From NCBI RefSeq assembly GCF_028291745.1, contig NZ_JAQGNQ010000051.1:53442-117441 (forward strand): a stretch of DNA of 64,000 nucleotides. Reading direction: 5' to 3'. A program made the position numbers and the translations under genes. The notes beneath the pieces are model-generated. The model saw only the letters and a list, made by a program, of their open reading frames with translations. It was not told the DNA's origin and did not search any database. Below, in pieces: positions 27,266 through 35,778 of this stretch (position 1 is its first letter; each line of letters starts with the position of its first letter). This DNA comes from Ramlibacter sp. (GTDB taxonomy: Bacteria > Pseudomonadota > Gammaproteobacteria > Burkholderiales > Burkholderiaceae_C).

Positions 27266-28438
27266 GTGGAACTGACCATCCTGATGCCCTGCCTCAATGA
27301 GGCAAATACCGTCCAGCGCTGCGTCGATGCAGCCCGTGGATTTCTCGTGCGCGCCGGGATCGAGGGCGAAGTCCTGATCGCCGACAACGGCTCGACCGAC
27401 GGCTCACAGGCTCTCGCCGAAGCCGCGGGTGCTCGCGTCGTGCCGGTGGCGGAGCGTGGTTATGGTGCCGCGCTCAAAGGGGGCATTGCTGCCGCGCGCG
27501 GTCGCTACGTGATCATGGGCGACGCGGATGACAGCTACGATTTCTCGGCACTGCAGGGCTTCGTCGACGCCCTGCGCCGCGGCGCGCAGCTGGTCATGGG
27601 CAATCGCTTCCGAGGCGGGATTGCCGCCGGTGCCATGCCGCTCCTGCACCGCTATCTGGGCAATCCGGTTCTGAGCTTCATCGGCCGCCTGTTCTTCCGC
27701 ACGCCGATCGGCGATTTCCATTGCGGCATGCGCGGCTTCGACCGCGGCGCCGTTGCCGATCTCGGCCTGGTCAGCCCCGGCATGGAGTTCGCTAGCGAGA
27801 TGGTTGCGAAAGCGGCGCTCGCGAAGCTGCGGATCACTGAGGTTCCGACGACGCTCCGACCGGACGGCCGTGGGCGGCCCCCCCATCTGCGCACCTGGCG
27901 CGATGGCTGGCGCCATCTGCGTTTCCTGCTGCTGTTCTGCCCGCGCTGGCTGTTCCTCTATCCGGGACTGGCGCTGGCCGCGATCGGACTGACCGGTTTC
28001 GTCACGCTGCAGCGGGCGCCGGTGGTCTTTGCATCTGTGGGGCTGGACATCCATTCGCTGCTCTACATGGCGGGCGCCACCATCGTGGGAGTGCAGATGG
28101 TGCAGCTGGCCTTGCTGACCAAATGGATCGGGGTGGTCGCGGGCATCGTTCCGCGACCGTCCTGGCTGCCGTGGGCGGAGCGGGTGCTGTCGATCGAGCT
28201 CGGCTTGGTCGTCGCTGCCTGCCTGCTCGTCTCCGGAGTGGTCTGGTCGGCCATGCTGGTGCAGCAGTGGGGAGGGGCGGGTTTCGGCCCGCTGGATCCG
28301 CGCGCCGAGATGCGGGCAGCGATCCCGGCGGTGACCCTGGTCGTGCTGGGCATGCAGGCTGCGGCTGCGGCGCTGTTCGCCGGCGCAGTGCAGCTTTGCT
28401 GGCGAGCGGCCGGGAAAGACCTGCGGGTCGTTGGCTAG
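27266..28438 (+). CDS. Family 2 glycosyltransferase with C-terminal membrane helices
   Basis: A 390-residue polyprenyl-phosphate glycosyltransferase-like protein. The GT-A catalytic domain (1-220) starts ELTILMPCLNEANTVQRCVD, with NGSTDGS binding the nucleotide and MGDADDSYDF supplying the DXD-type metal site. Four membrane helices follow (about 232-375), as in GtrB and dolichol-phosphate mannose synthase relatives. The likely product is an undecaprenyl-phosphate sugar for the GtrA-like flippase encoded upstream. Start is GTG at 27266. Confidence 0.88.
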   Translation: MELTILMPCLNEANTVQRCVDAARGFLVRAGIEGEVLIADNGSTDGSQALAEAAGARVVPVAERGYGAALKGGIAAARGRYVIMGDADDSYDFSALQGFVDALRRGAQLVMGNRFRGGIAAGAMPLLHRYLGNPVLSFIGRLFFRTPIGDFHCGMRGFDRGAVADLGLVSPGMEFASEMVAKAALAKLRITEVPTTLRPDGRGRPPHLRTWRDGWRHLRFLLLFCPRWLFLYPGLALAAIGLTGFVTLQRAPVVFASVGLDIHSLLYMAGATIVGVQMVQLALLTKWIGVVAGIVPRPSWLPWAERVLSIELGLVVAACLLVSGVVWSAMLVQQWGGAGFGPLDPRAEMRAAIPAVTLVVLGMQAAAAALFAGAVQLCWRAAGKDLRVVG

Positions 28439-28447
28439 ACTGCCAAC

Positions 28448-30019
28448 GTGGCCTCAGCCCTTGCGCGCATGACCATCACCCTGCGGGACCAGCAGTCGCG
28501 CGATGCGGCGAGCTTGCCGCTGCCCGGCAAGCGCCAGGCCGTAGGTCGCAATCTGCTCCTCAGCTCGCTTGGAATGGCATTACCGGTGATCGCCTCGCTG
28601 TTGGCGCTGCCGGTCACGGTGCAGGGTCTCGGGGCCGCCCGCTTCGGCGTGCTTTCGCTTTTGCTCGGGGTGTTTGCCTACATCAGTTTGCTGGATCTCG
28701 GGCTCGGCACGGCGGTGAGCTACCGCGTGGCGCACATGATCCACGAGGCAGCCGACGCCGCCCGGGTGCGAGCGACGGTCCGGTCTGCCACGATCGCGGC
28801 GTTGGTCACCGGCGCGCTCGCGGCGACGGCGTTCTCGCTGTCGGCCAGGTGGTTGTGCACCGTGATCCTTGGGTCCGACTTCGCTCACCTGGCCGAAGCG
28901 ACGGACTGCCTGAGGATGCTTGCCGCTTCGCTTCCGCTGGTGTTCGTGGCAGCGGTCTTCTCCGGCGTCCTGATCGCCCATGAAGCCTTCGGCCCTCTGA
29001 ATCGCACGCGCGTTCCGTTCGGCGTGCTGATTGCGATTGCACCTGCGCTTGCGGCGGTATGCGGTGCCGACCTCGTGGTCGCTGCCGAACTGTTGCTGGC
29101 CATTCGCGTCGGCGTCGCCGCGATTCAGGCACGGCAGTGCGCGAGGGTGCTTCCGGCTCTGTGGCGCCCGGCACCGGGCGGATCCTTCCGGCTGGATTTG
29201 CTGACCCTGCTTCGCTTCGGAGGATGGACGACGGTCTCGAGCATGGTCGGACCGGTCATGGTGTACATGGACCGGTTTTATCTGGCTGCGGCCACCTCGC
29301 CCAGTCAGGTAGCCGGCTACGTGGCAACCTACGAGCTGGCCAGCAAGCTCTTGCTGCCCCCCGCGCTCGTGGTGCAGATCTTCTTTCCGCTGCTGATCGG
29401 CGCCCGGGTCCGCGATGTCGCCGAAAGCGAGCAGCTGTTTTCTCGCTTGGCCTCGGGTGTGGCGCTCCTTTGCTTTCTGCCCGCAGCCTTGCTCGCAGCG
29501 ACGGCCCCCGAGCTGCTGGGGCGCTGGCTACCGGCGGTCGCCTCCTCGGAGAGTACGGCCGCCCTGCAGATCCTCTGCGGGGGCGCGCTGATCAACTGTG
29601 TTTCGCAAGTTTTCGTTCTCCAGGTCCAGAGCTTGGGGCGCACCAAGGCGATCGCCGTCGCGCACCTTGCCCAGCTCCCGGTGTACCTGCTGCTGCTCTG
29701 GTGGTCAGCGGTCCATTTCGGTCTCGTGGGCGTGGCTTTGGCCTGGAGCTTGCGGACTGCGGCCGACGCCATCCTGTTCTGCGGCATGGCGGCATCCACC
29801 GTCGGTGCGCAGGCACGGACGCGCCTGTGGCGGACCCTGGTGGTAACACTCGCCTTGAGTCTCATACTGGCCGGCCTCACTCAGGTGGGGTCGGTCGCCT
29901 CGAGGGCGCTCACGCTCGCCGTTCCACTCGTGTTTCTGCTGATATGGGGCAAGCGGCTTCTGCCGTGGCCCAAGGACGCTGGGTTGGCTTCGCTGGTTCG
30001 CCGCGGCACCAGCGCCTGA
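28448..30019 (+). CDS. Polysaccharide flippase, Wzx/MATE-type
   Basis: A 523-residue protein with about 12-14 membrane helices and no soluble domain, typical of polysaccharide transport proteins that move lipid-linked oligosaccharides across the inner membrane. The start region RNLLLSSLGMALPVIASLLA and LDLGLGTAVSYRVAHMI are the usual first-helix and second-helix patterns (the latter with the LDLGL motif of Wzx proteins). The GTG at 28448 is nine bases after the glycosyltransferase stop. An ATG at residue 8 is an alternative start. Confidence 0.85.
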   Translation: MASALARMTITLRDQQSRDAASLPLPGKRQAVGRNLLLSSLGMALPVIASLLALPVTVQGLGAARFGVLSLLLGVFAYISLLDLGLGTAVSYRVAHMIHEAADAARVRATVRSATIAALVTGALAATAFSLSARWLCTVILGSDFAHLAEATDCLRMLAASLPLVFVAAVFSGVLIAHEAFGPLNRTRVPFGVLIAIAPALAAVCGADLVVAAELLLAIRVGVAAIQARQCARVLPALWRPAPGGSFRLDLLTLLRFGGWTTVSSMVGPVMVYMDRFYLAAATSPSQVAGYVATYELASKLLLPPALVVQIFFPLLIGARVRDVAESEQLFSRLASGVALLCFLPAALLAATAPELLGRWLPAVASSESTAALQILCGGALINCVSQVFVLQVQSLGRTKAIAVAHLAQLPVYLLLLWWSAVHFGLVGVALAWSLRTAADAILFCGMAASTVGAQARTRLWRTLVVTLALSLILAGLTQVGSVASRALTLAVPLVFLLIWGKRLLPWPKDAGLASLVRRGTSA

Positions 30020-30037
30020 TCCTGTAGACGGCCTCAC

Positions 30038-31078
30038 ATGCGCGACGAGTGCACCATCGACGGCTGGCCCGCGGGTTCCATCGAGCGCCTGGGCGCCTGC
30101 CCCCTGTGCGCCGCCACGGCGAGGTCGTGCCTGCATGAGGGCTTGACCGACCGCTTGTTCGGCACACCCGGGGAATGGCGCCTGCATGCCTGCGGGCAAT
30201 GTGGAATCGCCTATCTCGATCCCCGGCCGAACGCCAAGGAGATCCACAGGGCGTACGCGCGGTACTTCACCCATGCGGACGATCCGCTCGGCGACCCCCA
30301 GCAACCGGGCACGACCTGGATCCAGTCTTTGCAGCTGGCGGTGCTGCGTGCCTACCTCCGGCGCCATTTCGGGCGCGTGGTTGCGCGGCCGAGCGACAGT
30401 CTCGCGCTGGTCATGCGGCTGTTTCCCGACGCACGAAGCGAGCTCGATGGCGCGATGAGAGGTGTGGCGCGTCCGCATCCGGGCGACACCGTCCTGGATA
30501 TCGGCTGCGGCAGCGGTCGCTTCCTGGCCTGGGCACGATTCGCCGGCTGGAAGGGTATGGGCACCGAGGTCGACCCCGACGCTGCTACTCGGGCGCGCGC
30601 GAAAGGTTTCGAGGTCCATGAGGGGCCGCTGGAGGAATTGCTTGCCTCCGGTCGGAAGTTCGAGGCGATCACGATCGGCCACGTCATCGAACACGTCTAC
30701 GACCCGCGCGCCGTCCTGCGGACCGCGCGGCAGCTCTTGCAGCCGGGGGGGCACTTCTGGATCGAGACGCCGAACATTGCGGCGCACGGTCACCAGTGCT
30801 TTGGCGCCCGCTGGCGGGGACTGGAGCCGCCTCGGCATCTCCAGATCTTCACGCCCGAGGTCCTGCGTGCACTGCTCGAAGAAGCCGGCTTCGACCAGGT
30901 CCGGTTTGCGCCTTGGCGAGGAGAGTGGCAGTGGATGGCGAACGCCAGCCGCGAAGGCACTCGCGCTCCCGGTCTGGCACGAGCCCTGTTCAGGGGGAGC
31001 GATCCCGACGAGCGCGTTGGACGCGACGATCCTCGCAAACGAGAGTTCATCACGCTGACGGCGACCGTCACTGCATAG
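30038..31078 (+). CDS. SAM-dependent methyltransferase with N-terminal zinc-ribbon
   Basis: A 346-residue class I methyltransferase. CPLC (21-24) and ACGQCG (about 50-55) form a predicted N-terminal zinc ribbon, a feature of sugar and small-molecule methyltransferases in glycan loci. The SAM-binding motif VLDIGCGSGRFLAWA lies near residue 150, followed by GTEVDPDAA and the post-motif GHVIEHVYDP. It probably methylates a sugar of the glycan made by this cluster. It is the last + gene before an inverted glycosyltransferase. Confidence 0.87.
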   Translation: MRDECTIDGWPAGSIERLGACPLCAATARSCLHEGLTDRLFGTPGEWRLHACGQCGIAYLDPRPNAKEIHRAYARYFTHADDPLGDPQQPGTTWIQSLQLAVLRAYLRRHFGRVVARPSDSLALVMRLFPDARSELDGAMRGVARPHPGDTVLDIGCGSGRFLAWARFAGWKGMGTEVDPDAATRARAKGFEVHEGPLEELLASGRKFEAITIGHVIEHVYDPRAVLRTARQLLQPGGHFWIETPNIAAHGHQCFGARWRGLEPPRHLQIFTPEVLRALLEEAGFDQVRFAPWRGEWQWMANASREGTRAPGLARALFRGSDPDERVGRDDPRKREFITLTATVTA

Positions 31079-31124
31079 TCGGTTGCAAGAAGCGGCTACT
31101 GCACGACCTGCTTGCTGACGTGAC

Positions 31125-32069
31125 TCAGGTGCGCGGAGATTCCGATGCGGCGTCGGGCAGCAAGCGTCGACCGGAGAGCAGGTTCGCGAGCAGCAAGAGG
31201 CGCAGCAACACCTCGTCCGGCAGCCGCTGGCGGAAGCGCACGGGCATCAGCAGGAGGCGTGCGACGGCGGACGGCCGACGCGGGTCGAAGTAGCGGTCCA
31301 GCAGGCGGCGATCTTCGGGTTCCAGCCTGTCGCCATGCACACGACGAAAGTTGTCGATCTGCGCGAACATCGCATGCACCCAGTTCTTCCTTCCGAGGAA
31401 GCGGATCGCGTGCGTGTAGCGCCGCCACCCAAGCCGGGCGCCGACGGAATTCGCGGTGTGCTGCCGATAGAGAATGGTGGGCTCGGGATCTGCCACGACC
31501 CGGCCGAAGGCGGAGATGACCAGGTAGAGCCACCAGTCATGAAACTGCAGCAGGCGCTCGTCGCCGTTGCGCCTTGCGAGCAACAGGCCGGCGCGATTGA
31601 GCGCGCACGTGCAGCCGAATGCGATGTTCTCCACCAGTGCATTGCGGAACGACGGCGGCCGCGGCCACGCGGGCGAGAGACCCAGCGGATGCAGGTGTTC
31701 GTCGACGAGGCGCAGGCGCGAGCAGTACAAGGCAGGTTCGTCGCGCAGCGGCGCGAGCGCCGCCATGGCGCGCCCGATCTTGTCTGGCAGCCAGACGTCA
31801 TCCTGGTCGCTGAACATCACCAGGTCGGCGTCGTCGGGCGCGGCATGGAGCAGCGTGAAGAAGCTGCGAGCGAAGCCGATGTTCTCGCCGCGCAGCACGG
31901 TCACGCGCGATTCGCCGAGCGATTCGATGCGAGCGACCACGCCGTCGGTGGATCCGTCGTCCCGTACAATGATCCGGCCATCCGCAGGCAAGGAGCCGAG
32001 GATCGAACGAAGCTGCTCCTCGATGAAGCGTTCGCCTTGCCAGGTGGATAACAGCACCACGACTCTCAT
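31125..32069 (-). CDS. Family 2 glycosyltransferase, rhamnosyltransferase-like
   Basis: A 314-residue soluble GT-A enzyme. MRVVVLLSTWQGERFIEEQL opens the fold; VRDDGSTDG and SDQDDVWLPDK supply nucleotide and metal binding. FHDWWLYLV and LYRQHTANSVGA are hallmarks of the group that includes O-antigen rhamnosyltransferases. The donor and acceptor are unknown. It is encoded opposite to its neighbours, so it needs its own promoter or reflects rearrangement of the cluster. Confidence 0.9.
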   Translation of the reverse strand: MRVVVLLSTWQGERFIEEQLRSILGSLPADGRIIVRDDGSTDGVVARIESLGESRVTVLRGENIGFARSFFTLLHAAPDDADLVMFSDQDDVWLPDKIGRAMAALAPLRDEPALYCSRLRLVDEHLHPLGLSPAWPRPPSFRNALVENIAFGCTCALNRAGLLLARRNGDERLLQFHDWWLYLVISAFGRVVADPEPTILYRQHTANSVGARLGWRRYTHAIRFLGRKNWVHAMFAQIDNFRRVHGDRLEPEDRRLLDRYFDPRRPSAVARLLLMPVRFRQRLPDEVLLRLLLLANLLSGRRLLPDAASESPRT

Positions 32070-32119
32070 TCTCCGGATTATCGCCGGAGGCTTCGCGTCG
32101 TCCTGACGCGTCCGAGCCC

Positions 32120-33280
32120 ATGCAGCAGAGCCCGCCCCATCTTCGATTGCTGGTAGTCAGTCCGTATTACGCATCGCATGGCGGCGGCGTGGAAATGGTG
32201 GCGGGGCAGCTCGCCTCGGGGCTCGCAGCCCGCGGCTTCGAGGTGACCTGGGCCGCATCCGACACGGACGCCGCTGCCACCGACGACGGTGTGCTATGCA
32301 TTCCGATGCGTGCCAACAATGCGATCGAAAAGCGCACCGGCGTTCCGGTTCCGCTGTGGACGCCGGGCGCCATGCGACAGCTCTGGCGCGCAATCCGTGC
32401 CTGCGATGTCGTGCTGATGCACGAATCGCTGTACCTGGCCAACCTGTGGGCTGCCGGGTCCGCGCGAATTCTTGGCAAGCCGCTGCTGCTGGTGCAGCAT
32501 GTCGGCGAGGTCCCCTATCGCAGCCGCGCCCTGCGCACCGTCGTACGGGCCGGCAACGCCTTGGCCGCGCGGTTCGCCCAGCTTTGCGCGGCGCGGGTGG
32601 TGTTCGTCAGCGCGGTGGTGAAGGATTATTTTTGCGCCGGTCGGCCCGCGAATGCGTCCAGGCAACTGTTGATTCCAAACGGGTTCGATCCGGCTCGTTT
32701 CCATCCCGCGGTCCAGGGTGAGCGTGAGCGCACCCGGGCCAGGCTCGGGATCTCCGGGAGCCGCCCCGCGCTGCTGTTCGTCGGCCGCTTCGTGGAAAAG
32801 AAAGGCCTGCGGCTGCTCGAGGCGCTGGCGCGGCAACGCCCGGAATGGCAGTTCATCTTCGTCGGCTCCGGACCGCTGGACCCCGGCCGCTGGGGGCTGC
32901 CGCAAGTGCGTGTCGTCGGCCGAATTTCGCAGGAGCAGTTGCCCGACTGGTACCGGGCCGCCGACCTGCTGGTGCTTCCGAGTACGGGCGAAGGTTTTCC
33001 CCTCGTCGTGCAGGAGGCCATGGCCTGTGGCCTGCCGGCGGCCGTCGCCTCGGAAACGGCGCGGGCGCTGGAGGGCGTGCGAGAGATGGTCTTCTCGGAT
33101 CGGGTAGACGCCGACGACCCGCGGACGCTGCAACGCTGGCTGGATTTGCTGGATGGCGCCCTGGCGAGCGACCTGGCTGCACGCCGGCATGAGGTAGCCC
33201 GTTTCGCCTCCGAGCAGTGGTCGTGGCGGCGCTGCGTCGAACACTACGCCAACGTGATCGAGAGCGTCGTTCGTCCGTGA
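32120..33280 (+). CDS. Family 4 (GT-B) glycosyltransferase
   Basis: A 386-residue GT-B enzyme. The N-terminal domain begins LLVVSPYYASHGGGVEMVAG with the acceptor-side glycine loop. The C-terminal donor domain starts at LLFVGRFVEKKGLRLLEAL and carries the retaining EX7E motif within GEGFPLVVQEAMACG. It likely adds one sugar to a lipid-linked intermediate. It is divergent from the GT2 gene 50 bases away and converges on the large membrane protein gene. Confidence 0.9.
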   Translation: MQQSPPHLRLLVVSPYYASHGGGVEMVAGQLASGLAARGFEVTWAASDTDAAATDDGVLCIPMRANNAIEKRTGVPVPLWTPGAMRQLWRAIRACDVVLMHESLYLANLWAAGSARILGKPLLLVQHVGEVPYRSRALRTVVRAGNALAARFAQLCAARVVFVSAVVKDYFCAGRPANASRQLLIPNGFDPARFHPAVQGERERTRARLGISGSRPALLFVGRFVEKKGLRLLEALARQRPEWQFIFVGSGPLDPGRWGLPQVRVVGRISQEQLPDWYRAADLLVLPSTGEGFPLVVQEAMACGLPAAVASETARALEGVREMVFSDRVDADDPRTLQRWLDLLDGALASDLAARRHEVARFASEQWSWRRCVEHYANVIESVVRP

Positions 33281-33347
33281 CGGGTCCGGTTCGATCGTGC
33301 AGGGCTCCGTTCGAGCACGGCACGGCGTAGCCCGCGCAGCGCAAGCC

Positions 33348-35549
33348 CTAGGCGCGCCGCCTCCTGCCCACCGCCAGCCCCGCCATCGTGCCCCCGATCA
33401 CCAGCAGCCCGACGAGGAGCGACCAGCGCGTCCACCGCCAGCTCACGGGCTCGTAGTGCAGGTCCAGCCGCCCGCTGCCGCCCGGCGGCACTTCAACTTC
33501 GACGACGGCACCGAGATAGGGCCGGACGGGCAGCGGCTGGCCCGCAAGGGTGGCCGAATACCCTGGCCAGTACAGTCGCGAGAAGTGCAGGTGGCGTGCT
33601 TCCGCGCGCCCGGGCACCTCGAAGGCCTCGCGCCTCGCAGCTGCGGCGGCGGCGGCCACCACGCCGTCCGCATCCGGCAATCGGAGCAGGCTGCCGATGC
33701 TGGCCAGCTGGTTCACGGCGCGAATCCTCACGCGCCCGTCCCTCAGCCCGGCCTCCGCCGGCTGGAGTCCGGCGGCGGCCATCTGCTGCACCAGCGGAGC
33801 ATCCAGGTCGCGGTCGCAAGCAAAGATGTCGGAGATCTCGAACAGCTGGTGCACATGGATTCCCGGCAAGCCTGGTGCCGGACGCGCCATGTCGACCAGC
33901 GTCGCCCGCGGCTGAAACAGCCCATGCGCATCGCCCCCGTACGGAAAGTGGTGCGCGAAACCCTTGTGGCCCACTGGTGAGTACCCGTTGATGGCGGGCT
34001 GCCCGTACAGCAGGTACCGTCCGCTGATCAACTCGCCCAGTTGTTCCGGCCTGCCCCAGGCAGAGCCCCGGTCGCACAGCCCCAGGACATAGCCTGGCCG
34101 GCCCGTCGGACGGATGGCGTCGGTGTCGGGCAGTATCGCGTAAGGCCACTTGCTGCCGCCGAGGCTCGGTGTGAGGGCCAGGCCTACGACCCAGGCGAAA
34201 GCGGAGATCAACATGGCCCAGGAGACGCGCGGGTCGCGGGGCGTCGGTTGCCGCAGCAGGTGCACCAGTACCAGCGCCCCGCCCCCGAACAGCACGGGCA
34301 CCATCGCCAGCCGCATGAGGGCATCGAAATAGAAGAGGCCGCTTTCGGCCGAAAAATAGGTCAGGAGGGTGACGGTGGCGATGAACGCCGCGGCCCGCTT
34401 GATCGTTCGCTGGTCGATGCGCGCGGTGCCGTGTGCCACGCGTTGCAGCGCATAAACCGAGAGCGGGACCGCCAGCGCCGGCAGGAAGCGGATCGGGTAG
34501 CGCATCGGCCCGGTCTGGCTTGGCAGGAAGCACAGGAGGAATGCGGCGAATCCAAAGGCCAACAGAACCTTCTGTTCCGGGGTTGCCGGTGGCTTCCAGC
34601 GGAAGAAGGCCAGTGCGAAGAACAGGAGCGCGGTCGAATATCCCAGCGATGGCAGGTGCTGCTGGTGGCCGAACCAGGTCGTGTAGCTCCCATAGAACGG
34701 GTTGAACGTGTTCAGCAGCAGACCCCAGTGCGAAACCTGCTCGCCTCCATTGTTGTGCCAGCCGGAGCTGCGCATCACCCAGCCCGAGCTCATGACGTAT
34801 TCGGCCATGAGAGGAACGGCCGCGACCAGGAATGCACTGGCAGGTGCGAGCGCAAGCAGCGCGATGCGCCGCAGCGAGCGATGCGCCCGGAAGTCGGCCA
34901 CCGCAACGATCACGCACAACAGCGCATACGCCAGGTGGAGCTGCGTCATCGCCGAGGCAAAGAGAGCGCACCCGCCGGCGGCGGCGAGCGCGAACGCCCC
35001 GGGCGCGAGGCTGCGGCGCAGATGCAGCAGCGCGGCGAAGGCGAACAGGAACCAGGCGTAGGCGGATGCGCTGTTCCACCACGATGCTGCAAAGACGTAC
35101 AGGAACATCGGTTGCGTGGCGAGCAGGAATCCGAGCAGGAGGGACCAGCGTCGGCCCAGCCCGTAGATGCGTCCCAGCCACCAGCCGGAAAAGACGACGA
35201 GCACGAAGTTCGTTCCCGCGAATGCCAGCACCGGAAGGGTCCTTCCTTCGCTCGTGGCCGCGAGCAGGCTGGCCACGATCGTCTGCGGAGAGAACGGCGA
35301 CAGGACCATGTCCAGGAACATGTTGCCCCCGAGCCAGGTATGGGTCGTCAGGAGAGGCAGGTCGCCGGACAGCCAGAGCCGGCCCATTTCGCGGAAAAAG
35401 GGCAAGCACTCGTTCTGCGCGTCATCGATGAAGAAGAAGTCATCGAACCCGGCGACGCACCCCAGCAGGATCACGCCTGCGACAAGTACGATGCCGAATG
35501 CAGTCGACCAAGCCTGCCGCTGACGCACCGGCATCCCCTCGCTATCCAT
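33348..35549 (-). CDS. Large polytopic membrane protein, GT-C-like
   Basis: A 733-residue protein with about 12 membrane helices, a periplasmic domain (about 500-700) and a final helix near the C-terminus followed by GRRRRA. The first loop contains FDDFFFIDDAQNE, acidic residues after helix 1 as in GT-C enzymes and YfhO-like proteins. No named family is claimed. The ATG at 35549 is chosen for an AGGA about nine bases upstream; the open frame continues far upstream without homology. It is divergent from the PglL/Wzy-like gene with 229 bp between them, a shared promoter region. Confidence 0.72.
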   Translation of the reverse strand: MDSEGMPVRQRQAWSTAFGIVLVAGVILLGCVAGFDDFFFIDDAQNECLPFFREMGRLWLSGDLPLLTTHTWLGGNMFLDMVLSPFSPQTIVASLLAATSEGRTLPVLAFAGTNFVLVVFSGWWLGRIYGLGRRWSLLLGFLLATQPMFLYVFAASWWNSASAYAWFLFAFAALLHLRRSLAPGAFALAAAGGCALFASAMTQLHLAYALLCVIVAVADFRAHRSLRRIALLALAPASAFLVAAVPLMAEYVMSSGWVMRSSGWHNNGGEQVSHWGLLLNTFNPFYGSYTTWFGHQQHLPSLGYSTALLFFALAFFRWKPPATPEQKVLLAFGFAAFLLCFLPSQTGPMRYPIRFLPALAVPLSVYALQRVAHGTARIDQRTIKRAAAFIATVTLLTYFSAESGLFYFDALMRLAMVPVLFGGGALVLVHLLRQPTPRDPRVSWAMLISAFAWVVGLALTPSLGGSKWPYAILPDTDAIRPTGRPGYVLGLCDRGSAWGRPEQLGELISGRYLLYGQPAINGYSPVGHKGFAHHFPYGGDAHGLFQPRATLVDMARPAPGLPGIHVHQLFEISDIFACDRDLDAPLVQQMAAAGLQPAEAGLRDGRVRIRAVNQLASIGSLLRLPDADGVVAAAAAAARREAFEVPGRAEARHLHFSRLYWPGYSATLAGQPLPVRPYLGAVVEVEVPPGGSGRLDLHYEPVSWRWTRWSLLVGLLVIGGTMAGLAVGRRRRA

Positions 35550-35778
35550 GTTCTTGTCCTGGTCGAAAATTCTGTGCCCCGCTGGATTCCATGCTGCCAC
35601 ATCGATATTGCAAGCCGACTCGAGAACCGTGCAGCGTTGCACGAAAACGGTCGCAATCGTGGTGAGCGTTGCGACTGGCAATCTTCCCCGCCTGCGGGTG
35701 ACCACCGCCGCTATCACTCCAAAGTTCGCGTGCAGAGCGTTGCTGCCGGGAAGCAGATAATCCGATCGATGAATCTGC
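35550..35778. promoter_or_regulatory. Divergent intergenic region
   Basis: This 229-base gap separates the inverted membrane protein gene from the + strand ligase gene and is visibly richer in A and T than the coding DNA. It should hold promoters for both, but I could not pick a confident -35/-10 pair by eye. Confidence 0.4.
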
